Shown piece by piece: positions 22,031-32,887 of a DNA stretch of 64,000 nucleotides. The notes under the pieces are model-generated. The model saw nothing but the letters and a program-made list of their open reading frames with translations, was not told the origin of the DNA and ran no database searches. Every line of letters begins with the position of its first letter. Position 1 is the stretch's first letter. Source of the stretch: Knufia peltigerae (taxonomy: Eukaryota; Ascomycota; Eurotiomycetes; Chaetothyriales; Trichomeriaceae); assembly GCA_030247855.1 (NCBI GenBank), contig JAPDRN010000095.1:1-64000 (forward strand). The letters are read 5' to 3'. Made by a program: the position numbers and the translations under genes.

Positions 22031-22780
22031 ATGGCAGATCCGACACTCAATCTCCCACGCATCTTGTGTCTCCACGGAGGAGGTGTGAACGCGGCGATAT
22101 TCAAGGCCCAATTCAGAGCGTTTCTGAACCACGACAGGCTCAAAACCAGGTTCCGGTTCGTGTTTGTCGACGCGCCCTTTTTCTGCGACGAGGGCGTGGG
22201 CGTCCACCCCGTCTATTCCGACTGGGGTCCCTTTCGACGTTGGTTCCGATGGCTCGATTCTCACCCGGAGATCGACCCGGGCGCGTGCGCCTACGAACTC
22301 GAGTACACCGTGGAGCGGTGTATGGAGAGCGACGAAGGCACCGGGGAGTGGGTGGGTGTCCTGGGGTTCAGCCAAGGGGCGAAACTGGCGGCGAGCTTGC
22401 TCTACGAACAGCAACTCGAGGGTAAGGACGGGCCCTGGAGGTTCGCCGTCATCCTCGCCGGTCGCGCCCCGATGGTCAGCCTGAGTGACGAGGCCGAACG
22501 GTTCCCCTGGATGCAGTCGGCCGGGGGACTCGCGGACGCGGCCGACCTCGACAGCATCCACGAACGGCCGGACATGAAACTCAAGGTCCCCACGCTGCAC
22601 GTCCACGGCTTGAAGGACGAAGGCCTGCACCTCCACAGGCGGCTCGTGGAGGATTACTGTGCGCCTGGCACGGCGACGCTCGTCGAGTGGGACGGGCCTC
22701 ATCGCATCCCCATCAAGAAAACCGACGTGGACAGGATCGTCGACGCTTGGGTCGACCTGGCGGACGAGTATGGGCTTTGA
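22031..22780 (+). CDS. FSH-family serine hydrolase
   Basis: Intronless, 249 aa, full length for the FSH1 family of small alpha/beta hydrolases. ILCLHGGGVNAAIF opens the fold with the oxyanion HGGG. The nucleophile is Ser114 in GVLGFSQGAKLA, the acid Asp196 in HVHGLKDEG, and the base His224 in WDGPHRIP, so the catalytic triad is complete. Relatives include yeast Fsh1 and the thioesterase-like hydrolases of polyketide clusters (LovG type), but no polyketide synthase is nearby. Probably a cytosolic esterase; substrate unknown. The gene is GC-rich relative to its flanks. Confidence 0.92.
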   Translation: MADPTLNLPRILCLHGGGVNAAIFKAQFRAFLNHDRLKTRFRFVFVDAPFFCDEGVGVHPVYSDWGPFRRWFRWLDSHPEIDPGACAYELEYTVERCMESDEGTGEWVGVLGFSQGAKLAASLLYEQQLEGKDGPWRFAVILAGRAPMVSLSDEAERFPWMQSAGGLADAADLDSIHERPDMKLKVPTLHVHGLKDEGLHLHRRLVEDYCAPGTATLVEWDGPHRIPIKKTDVDRIVDAWVDLADEYGL

Positions 22781-23594
22781 AACACGAGGGGAAGACGAAG
22801 AAACTAAAAATTGAGATTGAGCGTTCTTGCAATATCGGACTGTTTTGGTCAATCCTGACTTCTTCATACATCCTCTCTGTCTTACTATCTCCTCGATTAC
22901 CTCTGGCTGGTGGCAACTCTTGTGGACTCCCCTCGATACTGCGAGTTGATGTCGAATACTCGTCCACCTCCCACTGTTTCACCAAATAAAGTGTGCGATC
23001 GACCAGGTAGAGACTCCCAGTCACCAAAACTGGAAATTGATCCGCCGAGAGGCTGTCTCATCTGCATATTAAAGCGCTTCTTCGACCGATACAACGTCCC
23101 CGGCACCCGCAACTGGTCGAATCGACCTCCACAGGTCATAATGCCAGGCTTCTTCGGCACTACGTCTTGGGCGACGAGTCTTGCCTTGACCTTCGTAGGA
23201 ATCATCAAGCTGATCCCATTACTTTCGCCTTGTCGGTCTTTGACTTGTCACATTGTTCACATACAGACGGCCTAGATTCATATGGCTCTCAAAGTCGTCC
23301 AATCACCGGGCATGACCTCCGCGGTCGGGAACAGTGTTTATGTGTCTTCGATCAGATCCTAGCTCGGTTTCCAACATTAAGGTTCCCTCGAACCGAGATC
23401 TCAAACCAAGCCACAACGCGGGGTTATGCAAGATAGAAATCAGGTATATGAAGCGAGACAATTCGATCCCGTGAAAAGGTGTCAAGTCTCATGCTCTCAA
23501 CACAGTGTGAATCTTTAGTCCGACCACCCCATGAGCCTGTGACAGGTAATTTGTGATAACAAAACCTTTCTACACCATCATTTACCCCATCAAC
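22781..23594. other. Intergenic region
   Basis: About 810 bases with no convincing gene; short open stretches on both strands lack domain character. Confidence 0.5.
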
Positions 23595-24307
23595 ATGCTC
23601 GAAGTATATCTTGATCCGTGTACGGTCAACAGTAGAAAGGTCCTGGCTGGCCTAGATCTGACCGGGACTGAGTACCATCTCAACCACGTCGACTACTTCA
23701 AAGGCGAGCAGAAGAGTGAAGAGTACAAGAAGATCAACCCACATGCGACTCTGCCAGCCGCGAAGGATGGCGACCTCACAATCACCGAGTCGAATGCCAT
23801 TTTGCAATACATAGCCGAGGACCACGGATCTGTTTACCCCAAAGACGCAAAGCAACGCTGCGCCGTCAATCGTTGGTTGCTCTGGGAAGCATCTGTCTGG
23901 TTCCAAAGTTGTTATGTGTATCTGGTCCAGTACGTCGTGCAGCCACTGCTCGGTGCCGAACCAGACCAGTCCGCCATCGATGCCGAAGCTCCCAACTGGC
24001 ACAAGTCGGCCAAGATCCTTGACGACCAACTGGCAAAGACCAAGTGGCTCACTGGCGATGACGTGACCATCGCAGACATTGCGGTGGCTGCACCTATGCA
24101 CCTCCACAAAGCCACACGGTTGCCGCTTGATCAGTACCCAAACTTGGAACGTTGGATGACGGAGCAGGTTGAATGTTTGCCATGCTGGCAAAGGACTCAG
24201 ACAGCGGTCGACAAGGCGTTGTTGCCAGGTAAGGCTCGGTCTAATATCAATGTCACTGCCAACAAAAAGTTCGAGTCCGTGCTAATCTCCATCAAACAGC
24301 CAAATGA
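23595..24307 (+). CDS. Glutathione S-transferase
   Basis: Two exons, 23595-24228 and 24300-24307, give 213 aa ending LLPAK. The 71-base intron (GTAAGG donor, GCTAATC branch, CAAACAG acceptor) sits just before the stop; reading through it would give a spurious longer tail. The N-terminal thioredoxin-like domain shows LYLDPCTVNSRK-type active-site residues (VYLDPCTVNSRKVL), PHATLPAAKDGDL with the cis-Pro, and TESNAILQYIAE for glutathione gamma-glutamyl binding. The helical C-terminal domain carries TGDDVTIADIAVAAP, the N-capping box. It conjugates glutathione to electrophiles; the substrate class is unknown. No targeting signal. Confidence 0.92.
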
Positions 24308-25067
24308 AATTTCATCTTACGAAACCGAAGCAGCCAAAGTACGGTCATAAGCTCGGAGATGATCCACGTGAGATATCAATCGTGGTCGGAAGGTATCATC
24401 AGGCCGGCTAGTTTTTTTGTAGACAGGGAAGTGTCGCCGCTGCACAAGATTTGCCATTGGCCAGGAGCCATGATCGCGTGGGATGATGAGAAAGTAGTCA
24501 GGAAGGAGTTGTATCCCCAATATCGTCGATGAAATATTTGCAAGTGCGCTAGCTCGACTTTCTACTTTGTGTGAATGTGCTCAAGTGTAGGAGGGAAGGC
24601 GAAGAGTACGACAATTGGGCGCGGGCTTGAATCAAAGGACTTAATTAGGCTTAAATCAGCCTCGCCGACCCGCCTGGCTTATGGATTTATGGATTATGGA
24701 CCCTGCATGGCTTACGGCTTATGCCTGGGATCCTCGCTTACCTTATTTCTATCCGATTGAGAATGCGTAACAAGTCAATGAGAAGAACGACTAGTAGAAA
24801 CTCATTACACAAAGATGCCACACCTAGAGTTTTGAAGAATACGGACGTTATTTGTAAGTCGTGCCAGTGATGCAGTGCAAGGTATGTGTATATAAAACAC
24901 CTCTTCCCTCTGGATCAAGAGCGAGATATGATATACTATTACCAAAAATCAAGTCTCACACTCCCATACAAAATCGTCCAACAAGCCCCTAAAGACAGGA
25001 CCGTCATTCTCCTCGTTCTTCCCACATCAGAACACCATTCAACTCTCCTACCAAAGTCAAGTCAATC
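24308..25067. other. Intergenic region and promoter
   Basis: 760 bases without a gene. A TATA-like element (TATATAAAAC) lies near 24891, about 175 bases before the next start, followed by an A/C-rich leader. Confidence 0.5.
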
Positions 25068-25511
25068 ATGGGTCTCGTTGAAATCAAACTGGTCGACCTC
25101 GCCGAGACCGCCAAATCTATTGCTGCAGACAAACCCGTCGTCATGGTGAACCTGATCAAGTTCAAGGAACAAGCGACTTACCCGGAGGGATCTCCTCACA
25201 CGTCCATCCCGGGTCACGAGGCCTACTATTCACGCTACATTGCCAATTTCAGTCGGATCTCAACTTCGATGGCTTCGAACCCGGAAGACAAGTTCAAGCC
25301 GTTATTCTTGGGCAACATCCAAGCAAACATCATTGCGAAGCCTTACGGTGGTGACGAGACCTTTGACATGGTCGGCATCATTCATTATCCGAATTTCGCG
25401 GCGTTCCGAAAAGTCATCGAGTGTGAGGAATACAAAGAGACGGCTCTGCCACATCGACTGGCGGCTATCGAAGATTATAGATTGTACCTTGCGACCGAGA
25501 TGGTAGTGTGA
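25068..25511 (+). CDS. DUF1330-like dimeric alpha/beta-barrel protein
   Basis: Intronless, 147 aa. It begins GLVEIKLVDLAETAK, then KPVVMVNLIKFKEQA, GHEAYYSRYIANFSRI, FDMVGIIHYPNFAAFRKVIE and ends EDYRLYLATEMVV. The strand-helix-strand order and the MVNLIKFK opening match DUF1330-type members of the dimeric alpha/beta-barrel (ferredoxin-like) superfamily. These small proteins are often of unknown role, some acting as monooxygenase-like or ligand-binding proteins. No catalytic residue can be named. A TATA-like promoter precedes it, which suggests regulated expression. Confidence 0.75.
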   Translation: MGLVEIKLVDLAETAKSIAADKPVVMVNLIKFKEQATYPEGSPHTSIPGHEAYYSRYIANFSRISTSMASNPEDKFKPLFLGNIQANIIAKPYGGDETFDMVGIIHYPNFAAFRKVIECEEYKETALPHRLAAIEDYRLYLATEMVV

Positions 25512-25630
25512 AGAGTACTTCCTGGGAGATGGAAAAGGACGGAAAAATCGGTCTGGACACGGGTGACAAAGCTAGGATACTATGTTCTATTTTCTTTCCA
25601 ATCATAGCATATCAGAGACAACTCGAGTTT

Positions 25631-25662
25631 ATGGTGTGTATGTGTATGTGTATGTGTGTATA
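25631..25662. repeat. TG-rich microsatellite
   Basis: GTGTGTATGTGTATGTG-type repeat in the space between two convergent stops. Confidence 0.85.
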
Positions 25663-25674
25663 TACTTTTCAACA

Positions 25675-26483
25675 TCATAAACCAGCAATCATGGCGTATA
25701 TCAAAACACCCTCCCCATTCTCTTGAGCCCAACCTTCCGAATTGATCACGCCCTCGCCTATCCTGAACCGATCTACTTCCTTGAAGCCGAGATGGGTATA
25801 TACGGCCCTGGCGTGTTCGTTGGTGGCTTCGAGCCATGCCGGTAATCCATCTTGACGCGCTTTTTCCAAAATCGGACTGATTAATGCTCGAATGGCTCCT
25901 GAAGATAACATGTGTCAATACATTTATAAAATAAATGACTCTTCTCCCTAATCTGAAATGCTCACGTATGGTGAACGTACCTTTGTCCGTTCTATCCGGC
26001 ATTCTTCCCACGAGATTGAGATTCCAATGCAGTGAATTGCCGAGGTGTTTCTTTTTACATTGGTCGACTTTGGTTTTGTATTCAAAAGCCCCTTCTGTGG
26101 CCGTCGCTGATGGATTCGGTTTTTCAATTCCAGGTGGGATCCTAGGGTGACATTAACACTCGAGGATACACCGAGCCCTGAAGCCTCAAGGACTCAAAGA
26201 GAGGACTTGTTTCTCACCACAATGCTACTGCGGCCCAATCGAAACTTTGCAACAATAAAGAATCCTTTTCGAACCGACTCTGGACGGCAGGTAACCAGTA
26301 CCTCACTCTCTCGTCGTGTTGGGAATTTTTCGGATGATCGGGTCTAGATTCTCGACCGAGATACAAATACCGACTCAATCTATCATTGGAAAACGCTCCA
26401 GCCAGCACTTGAGCAAAGTTGACGAGTTCTTCTTGTCTTGTGACTCGCACAAAGGGGCCAGTGATGGCCGCCGTGTGGGCCAT
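25675..26483 (-). CDS. GNAT-family N-acetyltransferase
   Basis: Three exons, 26483-26218, 26141-25981 and 25898-25675, give 216 aa; both splices keep frame (VALW/IPPG and RTDKG/AIRAL). The N terminus (VRVTRQEELVNFAQVLAGAFSND) and the C-terminal core (LNLVGRMPDRTDKGAIRALI, then LPAWLEATNEHARAVYTHLGF) match GNAT acetyltransferases, with acetyl-CoA binding around the GRMPDRTDKG loop and the usual E-A-T-N-x-x-A-R-x-x-Y-x-x-x-GF end. Acceptor substrate unknown. It is divergent from the homoaconitase gene, 546 bases apart, with no evident functional link. Confidence 0.88.
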
Positions 26484-27029
26484 TTGGTTTGGATACGCCG
26501 GGTTTTAAAAAAGGGGAACCGATTGATACCCACAAAGTAAAAAGAACGACGTCCAGAGTAATTCGAATCTTACGCCTTGGGTCTTTCTGTCTAAAAGTCT
26601 AAAGATTGTAAAGTGAGTCTGTAGGCGACGAGAAGTCGTTGTCGGAATAAGGATTCCCCAATGTACTGTCCCCGACCGTGGAGAAAGAGGCGCCAAGGCC
26701 CAAAGCAGCAGATAAATTCAGTCTGTGGCTCCTCAAACGTTGTGCAGTCAACAATCCTTCCCACTCACACTGCTGAACCCAGCCAACAGCTTCTCTTTTT
26801 GACCGCGGTCCGAATAATAATATAACTGAGGCCCGGCACCAGATCTCTTGTCAAGGTCACCCTGTTCGATCTCACTCCTTCGTGAGGAGAGTGGCGACGT
26901 CTCCAAGTACTTACCAGTCGTCTTAATCATAGCACAACGAGGTCGTGATTAGTGAGTTGTCCTTCCTCTGCTTATTGCTCTATGAGATCTGACTATTCTT
27001 GATCTACTAGGTGTGCCCCAAAAACCTGC
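26484..27029. promoter_or_regulatory. Divergent promoter, GNAT and homoaconitase
   Basis: 546 bases between two divergent starts. No gene is seen. An extra 5' exon of the homoaconitase could lie here, but none is needed. Confidence 0.45.
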
Positions 27030-29453
27030 ATGGGCGCGCTTATTTTGGGGCGCCTCCAGTGCGGTCTTCAGAGCATGAGAATGCAGAAGTTGCGACATGT
27101 CTCTACGCACTCGCGGTCCCGCTATCTGAGCACGAAAACTCCCTATCGAGCCGAAGCCTTCCACGCCCAGCTTGAGGATCCTTCTAACTCGGCTTTCCTC
27201 ACCTCTTTGAAAAGACAACCGAAGACTCCGCAGACCTTGACGGAAAAAATTGTACAACGTTATGCCGTCGGCCTACCAGAAGGAAAGCTCGTTAGGGCTG
27301 GCGACTACGTCAGCCTTGCACCATCCTATTGTATGACACATGATAACTCGTGGCCCGTCGCCCGCAAGTTCATGTCCATGGGAGCATCGAAGATTCACGA
27401 TAACAGGCAGATTGTTATGACTTTAGATCACGATATCCAGAATAGAAACGAGTCGAATCTTAAAAAATACCAACAAATAGAGGAGTTTGCAAAGAAGCAC
27501 GGCATTGACTTTTATCCAGCAGGGCGGGGAATCGGTCATCAAATTATGGTTGAAGAAGGATATGCATGGCCGGGCACACTTGTTGTGGCATCGGATAGCC
27601 ATACAAATACTTATGGTGGTGTTAACTGTCTCGGTACCCCTATCGTGCGTTCAGATGCCGCGAGTGTGTTTGCCACAGGTCGCACGTGGTGGCAGATCCC
27701 GCCCATTGCGCGGGTGACATTTACGGGGACGCTGCCGGTTGGCGTGACGGGCAAGGACGTAATTGTCGCATTGTGCGGGCTATTTGACAAGGATGAGGTG
27801 CTTAACCACGCCATCGAGTTCACCGGTTCAGAGGAGACCATGGCCAGTTTGCTCGTGGACAGCCGGCTGACCATCGCCAACATGACGACCGAATGGGGAG
27901 CACTCACTGGTCTGTTCCCGATCGACCAGACGCTGGAGCGCTGGCTGCGGAATAAGGCTACGGAGGCGGCGATGCTGGATACTCGAACAACCCGACAACG
28001 CATCACCCACCAGAAGGTAGACGAGCTGCTCGCGAACCGCCTCACTGCTGATCGCGACGCGGTGTACGCCAAGCAGCTCTACCTCAATCTCTCCACACTA
28101 TCGCCTTACGTCTCCGGCCCCAACTCCGTCAAGGTTGTAACGCCTCTCAATGAGCTCGCGCCACAGAGAATCAAAATCAATCGCGCATATCTTGTCTCTT
28201 GCACCAACTCACGCGCGTCAGATCTCGCGGCCGCTGCTAAAGTCTTTAAAGACGCCGCTAAAGCGAACTCCGGTATTATCCCAAAGATCGCCGATGGCGT
28301 GCAATTCTATATTGCCGCGGCTTCCGCTCCGGAGCAGGAAGTCGCTGAAGCCGCGGGTGATTGGCAAGCCATGCTGGACGCCGGTGCGCAGCCGCTGCCT
28401 GCCGGATGCGCGATGTGCATTGGGCTCGGAACCGGCCTGCTAGAACCAGGCGAAGTCGGGATCAGCGCCAGCAACCGCAACTTCAAAGGGCGAATGGGCT
28501 CGCGGGATGCGCAGGCGTACCTTGCAAGTCCCGAGGTCGTGGCCGCCAGCGCCCTAAGCGGCGTCATCTCCGGCCCTGGCGCGTACCAGGTGCCGACAGA
28601 CTGGTCTGGCGTGGAGCACGGGTTCGGCACGGGGATACTGCCCACGACCGAGCACAAGCTCGACCACCTATTGCAGCAGATGGAATCAGTGATCGAGCGG
28701 GCGGAAACAGCCGTAGATGCTTCTGAAGCGGCCGTCCAAATCCTGCCGGGCTTCCCTGAGCGGATCAGCGGCGAGATTGTCTTCTGCGACGCCGACAACA
28801 TCAATACTGATGGAATATACCCCGGTACGCTCACGTACCAGGATGACGTGTCCAAGGAGGACATGGCGCGCGCGTGTATGCAAAACTACGATCCTGAGTT
28901 CAATAACATCGCCAAACCCAACGACATCTTGGTGGCAGGTTGGAGCTTCGGCGTCGGCTCGTCGAGAGAACAAGCGGCGACAGCGATTCTCGCAAAGCAG
29001 ATCCCCCTCGTCGTCGCCGGCAGCTTCAGCAATATCTTCGCGCGAAACAGCATCAACAACGCGCTCATAGGATTGGAAGTGCCGCGCCTTGTCGAACGCT
29101 TGCGGTCTCACTTCTCCTCTGAGTCTGCCTCTACCTCCGTATCCACCACCACCACCTCCTCCTCCTCGTCCTCGTCCTCTAATCCCGTAGTCCCTGAACC
29201 CACCACGAACGAAGAGTTCCTCAACCCCAAGCCGCCGGCCCCTGTGGCACCTCACGAGAGGCACCTGACGCGCCGTACCGGCTGGACGCTGACGTGGGAC
29301 GTGGGGCACAGTGTCGTGGAAGTGCAAGAAGGGCCCGGCGGCGCGGTGTGGACGGAGCGCGTGGGCGAGCTGCCGGCGAACGTGCAGGAGATTATTGCTG
29401 CTGGTGGACTCGAGGGGTGGGTGAAGGCTGAGATGGGGAAGGCGGACAACTAA
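27030..29453 (+). CDS. Homoaconitase, mitochondrial (lysine biosynthesis)
   Basis: Intronless, 807 aa. It catalyses the homocitrate to homoisocitrate isomerisation in the fungal aminoadipate route to lysine. The first 45 residues are Arg/Ser-rich, a mitochondrial presequence. Aconitase-superfamily motifs are plain: CMTHDNSWPVA, VVASDSHTNTYGGVNCLGTP, and the three iron-sulfur cysteines in LVSCTNSR and AGCAMCIGLG. The swivel domain follows (TDGIYPGTLTYQ, GWSFGVGSSREQAA, IFARNSINNALIGLEVP). A Ser/Thr/Pro-rich linker of about 50 residues (near 700-750) precedes the RRTGWTLTWDV end and is variable in the family. Yeast Lys4 and Aspergillus LysF are the known relatives. Confidence 0.95.
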   Translation: MGALILGRLQCGLQSMRMQKLRHVSTHSRSRYLSTKTPYRAEAFHAQLEDPSNSAFLTSLKRQPKTPQTLTEKIVQRYAVGLPEGKLVRAGDYVSLAPSYCMTHDNSWPVARKFMSMGASKIHDNRQIVMTLDHDIQNRNESNLKKYQQIEEFAKKHGIDFYPAGRGIGHQIMVEEGYAWPGTLVVASDSHTNTYGGVNCLGTPIVRSDAASVFATGRTWWQIPPIARVTFTGTLPVGVTGKDVIVALCGLFDKDEVLNHAIEFTGSEETMASLLVDSRLTIANMTTEWGALTGLFPIDQTLERWLRNKATEAAMLDTRTTRQRITHQKVDELLANRLTADRDAVYAKQLYLNLSTLSPYVSGPNSVKVVTPLNELAPQRIKINRAYLVSCTNSRASDLAAAAKVFKDAAKANSGIIPKIADGVQFYIAAASAPEQEVAEAAGDWQAMLDAGAQPLPAGCAMCIGLGTGLLEPGEVGISASNRNFKGRMGSRDAQAYLASPEVVAASALSGVISGPGAYQVPTDWSGVEHGFGTGILPTTEHKLDHLLQQMESVIERAETAVDASEAAVQILPGFPERISGEIVFCDADNINTDGIYPGTLTYQDDVSKEDMARACMQNYDPEFNNIAKPNDILVAGWSFGVGSSREQAATAILAKQIPLVVAGSFSNIFARNSINNALIGLEVPRLVERLRSHFSSESASTSVSTTTTSSSSSSSSNPVVPEPTTNEEFLNPKPPAPVAPHERHLTRRTGWTLTWDVGHSVVEVQEGPGGAVWTERVGELPANVQEIIAAGGLEGWVKAEMGKADN

Positions 29454-30153
29454 GTTGGCGCCGTACGCCTACTCGTTCCATTCCATCACGAGCCCCTTCC
29501 GCAGCTTTTCGGTCGACTCAGCAACCTCGGGACTGTCGTCCAGGGCCAGCCGACCACATTCCGCAAGAGACTTCTCCTCCCTCGCCCTCTTCGCCTCCAG
29601 ATTGTCACCTGCCGCGCAAAATCCTCGCCTCCTCTGCGGAGCCATTATGTGGTCGAGTCAGGGGCCCCAATACGAGACTAGCGTTCGTTGGGGACGGGAA
29701 CATACAAACTCCTATACGAGATACTGTATTGTAGAAGCGCCCCGGGAAAAAAAAGTTAGAGACTCTGTGGGCGAGAAATAAGATATAAGGAGCAGAATAA
29801 GTTATATTTATGCCCTCCCTTTTCGCGTATTCTTTAAATTTTACAGACTTATATTCGTTAATAGAATTTAGCGCTATTATGGCTGCAATATGAGAGTTAC
29901 AATATGCATACTTAGTAGCGATGTGCGTTGTTACGAGCTTTTTCCGATTTACGGATTTTTGCAAGGGACAATACAAAATGTCTTCCATTTGCCGGACAAA
30001 CCCGCAGTATTTACGGAGTACCATATCATTTCCCATTACTCCGTACATGGTCGAATCTCTTTTTTGCTTCTCTCTCTACAATCTAACAACCCATGATGGC
30101 AAACCTTGCCACTCGTCGAACTTGTATTCTCGATTCTAGTATTCTTAGAGTCT
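29454..30153. other. Convergent intergenic region with inverted repeat
   Basis: 700 bases, AT-rich from about 29760. TACGGAGTA at 30012-30020 and its reverse complement at 30037-30045 form a perfect 9-base inverted repeat with a 16-base loop. No gene is seen. Confidence 0.55.
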
Positions 30154-32034
30154 TCACAACTTGGCCTCATTGCCTTCCTCCGCCTTGACCATTTCTCTCA
30201 GAACCCGCTTGAGAGCTTTGCCCGTGGCGTTTCGTGGCACAACCTCGACAAAGCGCACTCCCCCGGTCAACGCCTTGTACTTGGCCAACCTCTCGTCGCA
30301 GTACGACTTGACCTCGGCCTCGGTCAGTTTCTTGCCTTCGGGAGTCGATTTGCGCGCCACGTACGCGCGAGGCATCTCGACCTCTGGCTCGTTCTTCTTC
30401 TGTACCCCAATGACGGCCGCGTCTTGGATGTGAGGGTGAGCGAGCAAGACGCCCTCGATCTCGGCGGGAGCCACCTGGAACCCCCTCACCTTGATCAATT
30501 CCTTCTTGCGGTCGATGATGTACCATTTCTTGGTTTGGGAGTTGCAGTACATGACGTCGCCGGTCTTGAAGTACCCTTCGTCGTCGAACGATTCCGTCGT
30601 CGCCTTTGGGTTGTCAAAGTAACTCTTGATGATGGTCGGACCTCGAATGCAAAGTTCACCGGGAGTGTCGTAGGCGGTGATGTCCTTGCCGTCATCATCG
30701 ATCAACCTGATAACATCGGGATCAGTATGCTCTACAAAACAACGAGGGGTACAGAGAATGCCAGGTCTCTTACTTCAAATCCAAGTTCGGCATCGGTCTA
30801 CCGACACTGCCCGTGTCGTCCCTTTCAGGATAGTAAAATTTGGTGGCGATGCAACTGGTCTCGGTCATGCCCCAGACTTGTGTAAAGGTGGCTTCCGGTC
30901 CGACGATGTTCAGAAGAGCATTCTGATGCTCCTTGTCGAGGGGGCCGGCTCCGCAAGCGATGGACTTGATACAGCTCATATCGTAGTTGCGGATGCCGGG
31001 GAATTTCAGCATCGCCATCGCGACCGGAGGTACGAGGACCATTTCGGTGGTTCTGTACTTGGAGATGGCTTCGCAGACGGGCTGTAGCTCGAATCGGCGT
31101 AGGACGTACGTGAGGTGCCCCGCCCGCAAAGGGGTGACGTGAGCATTGGGAACCATTGCCGCGTGGAAGAGAGGAAGGTATAGGAGTCGACTGGGCTGTG
31201 ACGAGGTGAGATATCATCAGTGTTGTGCTTTATTTTCATCGGAAGAACGTCTGGACCCACCTCGTATGGAGCCGGGTTGTATTCGTAGACCAACGTATGC
31301 TGGGAGACAAAGTTGTAGTGGGATAACGAGGCGGCTTTGGGGAGACCGGTGGTGCCACTACTGTAAAGTCTTGCGGCCGTCGTGTTTCGTGACGTCTGTT
31401 CGTCGTCGAAGCGAACCCAGTCCCTCTCGCCGTGGGTCAGCAGGCTTCTCCAGGATACAAACCCCTCTGGGATGGCCTCGTTCTGTGTGTCAAACATCAT
31501 GATGTTCGATCTTGGGATGTTGGAATCCTTCGCAGCAGGAAGGACGTTCGACAGCAACTCGGGTTCGACTATCAGAAATCGCGCACGGGATGTTTTGAAA
31601 TGGTGAGTGAGCTCGAATTGGGTATAGGCAGGGTTGGTGCCGGCGAAGCAACCGCCAACGGCCACGATGCCCAAGAAGAGCATCGAGTAGTGTACCTGAA
31701 TTGGTCAGCAACAAAAGGTTCGGTCCGCCATGGTCTCACCTACACTGTTGAAGCCATGGAGACAGACGCAATCTCCAGGTCGGATACCGGCTGCGTGGAA
31801 GCCAGAAGCAAGTTGTCGGATGATTTTCCTGGCCTGATTGCCCGAGATGGATTCGGATGGATTCGACGCATTAATGTAGACCTGAGGAGGGGATCAATGG
31901 TTGGTACGTTTGATTTCGGGTTCCTGTGATGACGGACTTACCGGCTTGTCTTGATCAAAGAGTGGTTCGTCAAAAATCCACGACAGGATGTCTTTATTGG
32001 AGATGGGTACAGATGCATCAGCAAGAAACGGCAT
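30154..32034 (-). CDS. Peroxisomal acyl-CoA / 4-coumarate-CoA ligase-like enzyme
   Basis: Five exons, 32034-31942, 31881-31744, 31695-31261, 31195-30774 and 30706-30154, give 546 aa in one frame. It belongs to the ANL adenylate-forming family: LYSSGTTGLPKAASLSH is the phosphate-binding loop, QVWGMTETS the adenine motif, YFKTGDVMY the hinge-side TGD, and DRKKELIKVRGFQVAPAEIE the A8 hinge; NATGKALKR holds the catalytic Lys. The enzyme would activate an aromatic or fatty acid to its CoA thioester. It ends AKL, a peroxisomal targeting signal type 1. The substrate is not readable. It is divergent from a Zn2Cys6 regulator that may control it. Confidence 0.92.
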
Positions 32035-32887
32035 TTTGATGGCGATGACTGGATGGATTTGCTCGATGCTGCAGATATCGAGAAGATTCTTTTAGAAGGA
32101 AAGAAAAAAAGATTTTGGGTGTTGGATGCTTCGTACGCGTGGAACCAACTGACGGAGATCTTGAACCGTGTCAGCAAGTTAGGCCACCCTTGTCGCAGTC
32201 CACAGTCGAGATTGGCGCGGAGCCCGGGCGCTTTACGTGAGAATACTGACGATTCTGGTTGCGAGATGTTATCACAGAATAATAAGATGGTGTATGTGAC
32301 GAGACCTCGCCTGAGACAATGGTACTATAGTGTCGTCCAAGGCTGTGAAGTTGGCCGGCTGAAGATGGTATGACAAGCCAGGGATCAGGGATCATGTAAC
32401 GGCTGCTGACTCACGGCGAGGAAGGCGACCAGTCATTCATAAATCGGATAGTGGGCGAGCGTCCTCTTCACAGTAGTTTGATCATTGTACGGAGTAGCCT
32501 TTATCTTGATACTTGAGATTAATTTTGTATAGCCAGCCGAGGTTCCCTCTCGGCTTTCAATACACGAGATTGTGACTTCGAGTACTCGGACCCTGGCGCC
32601 GAGTTCAGCCAGCCAATACCGTCTCCCCCGAGACCACTAGCTGGCTTCAGACCCCGGCCTCCTGTAGCATACACGCTGGAGGCTCCGTGGGGTCAATGAC
32701 TGTACACGTTGTACGTACTCCGTACTCCGCGCCTTGCCCTTCAAACGCCTGACTATTTTGACCTAGCGCCTCGGTTTCCATTCCTCCCGATCCAAGTCGG
32801 TCCGACGGTGGGGTGAGTCTGGAACTGATCAAGCGTTCTGATGCCCTTTCATACACCATCTCGCCTTGTTTCTCCCAGTAACTAGCC
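32035..32887. promoter_or_regulatory. Divergent promoter, ligase and Zn2Cys6 regulator
   Basis: 853 bases between divergent starts, with two copies of the dispersed 9-mer (TACGGAGTA at 32488, TACTCCGTA at 32716). The part near 32200-32400 shows no gene. Confidence 0.45.

Noticed and set aside
23553..24350. GST of 265 residues with a 50-residue tail
   Set aside because: The tail is translated intron; splicing at 24229-24299 gives the normal family end LLPAK.
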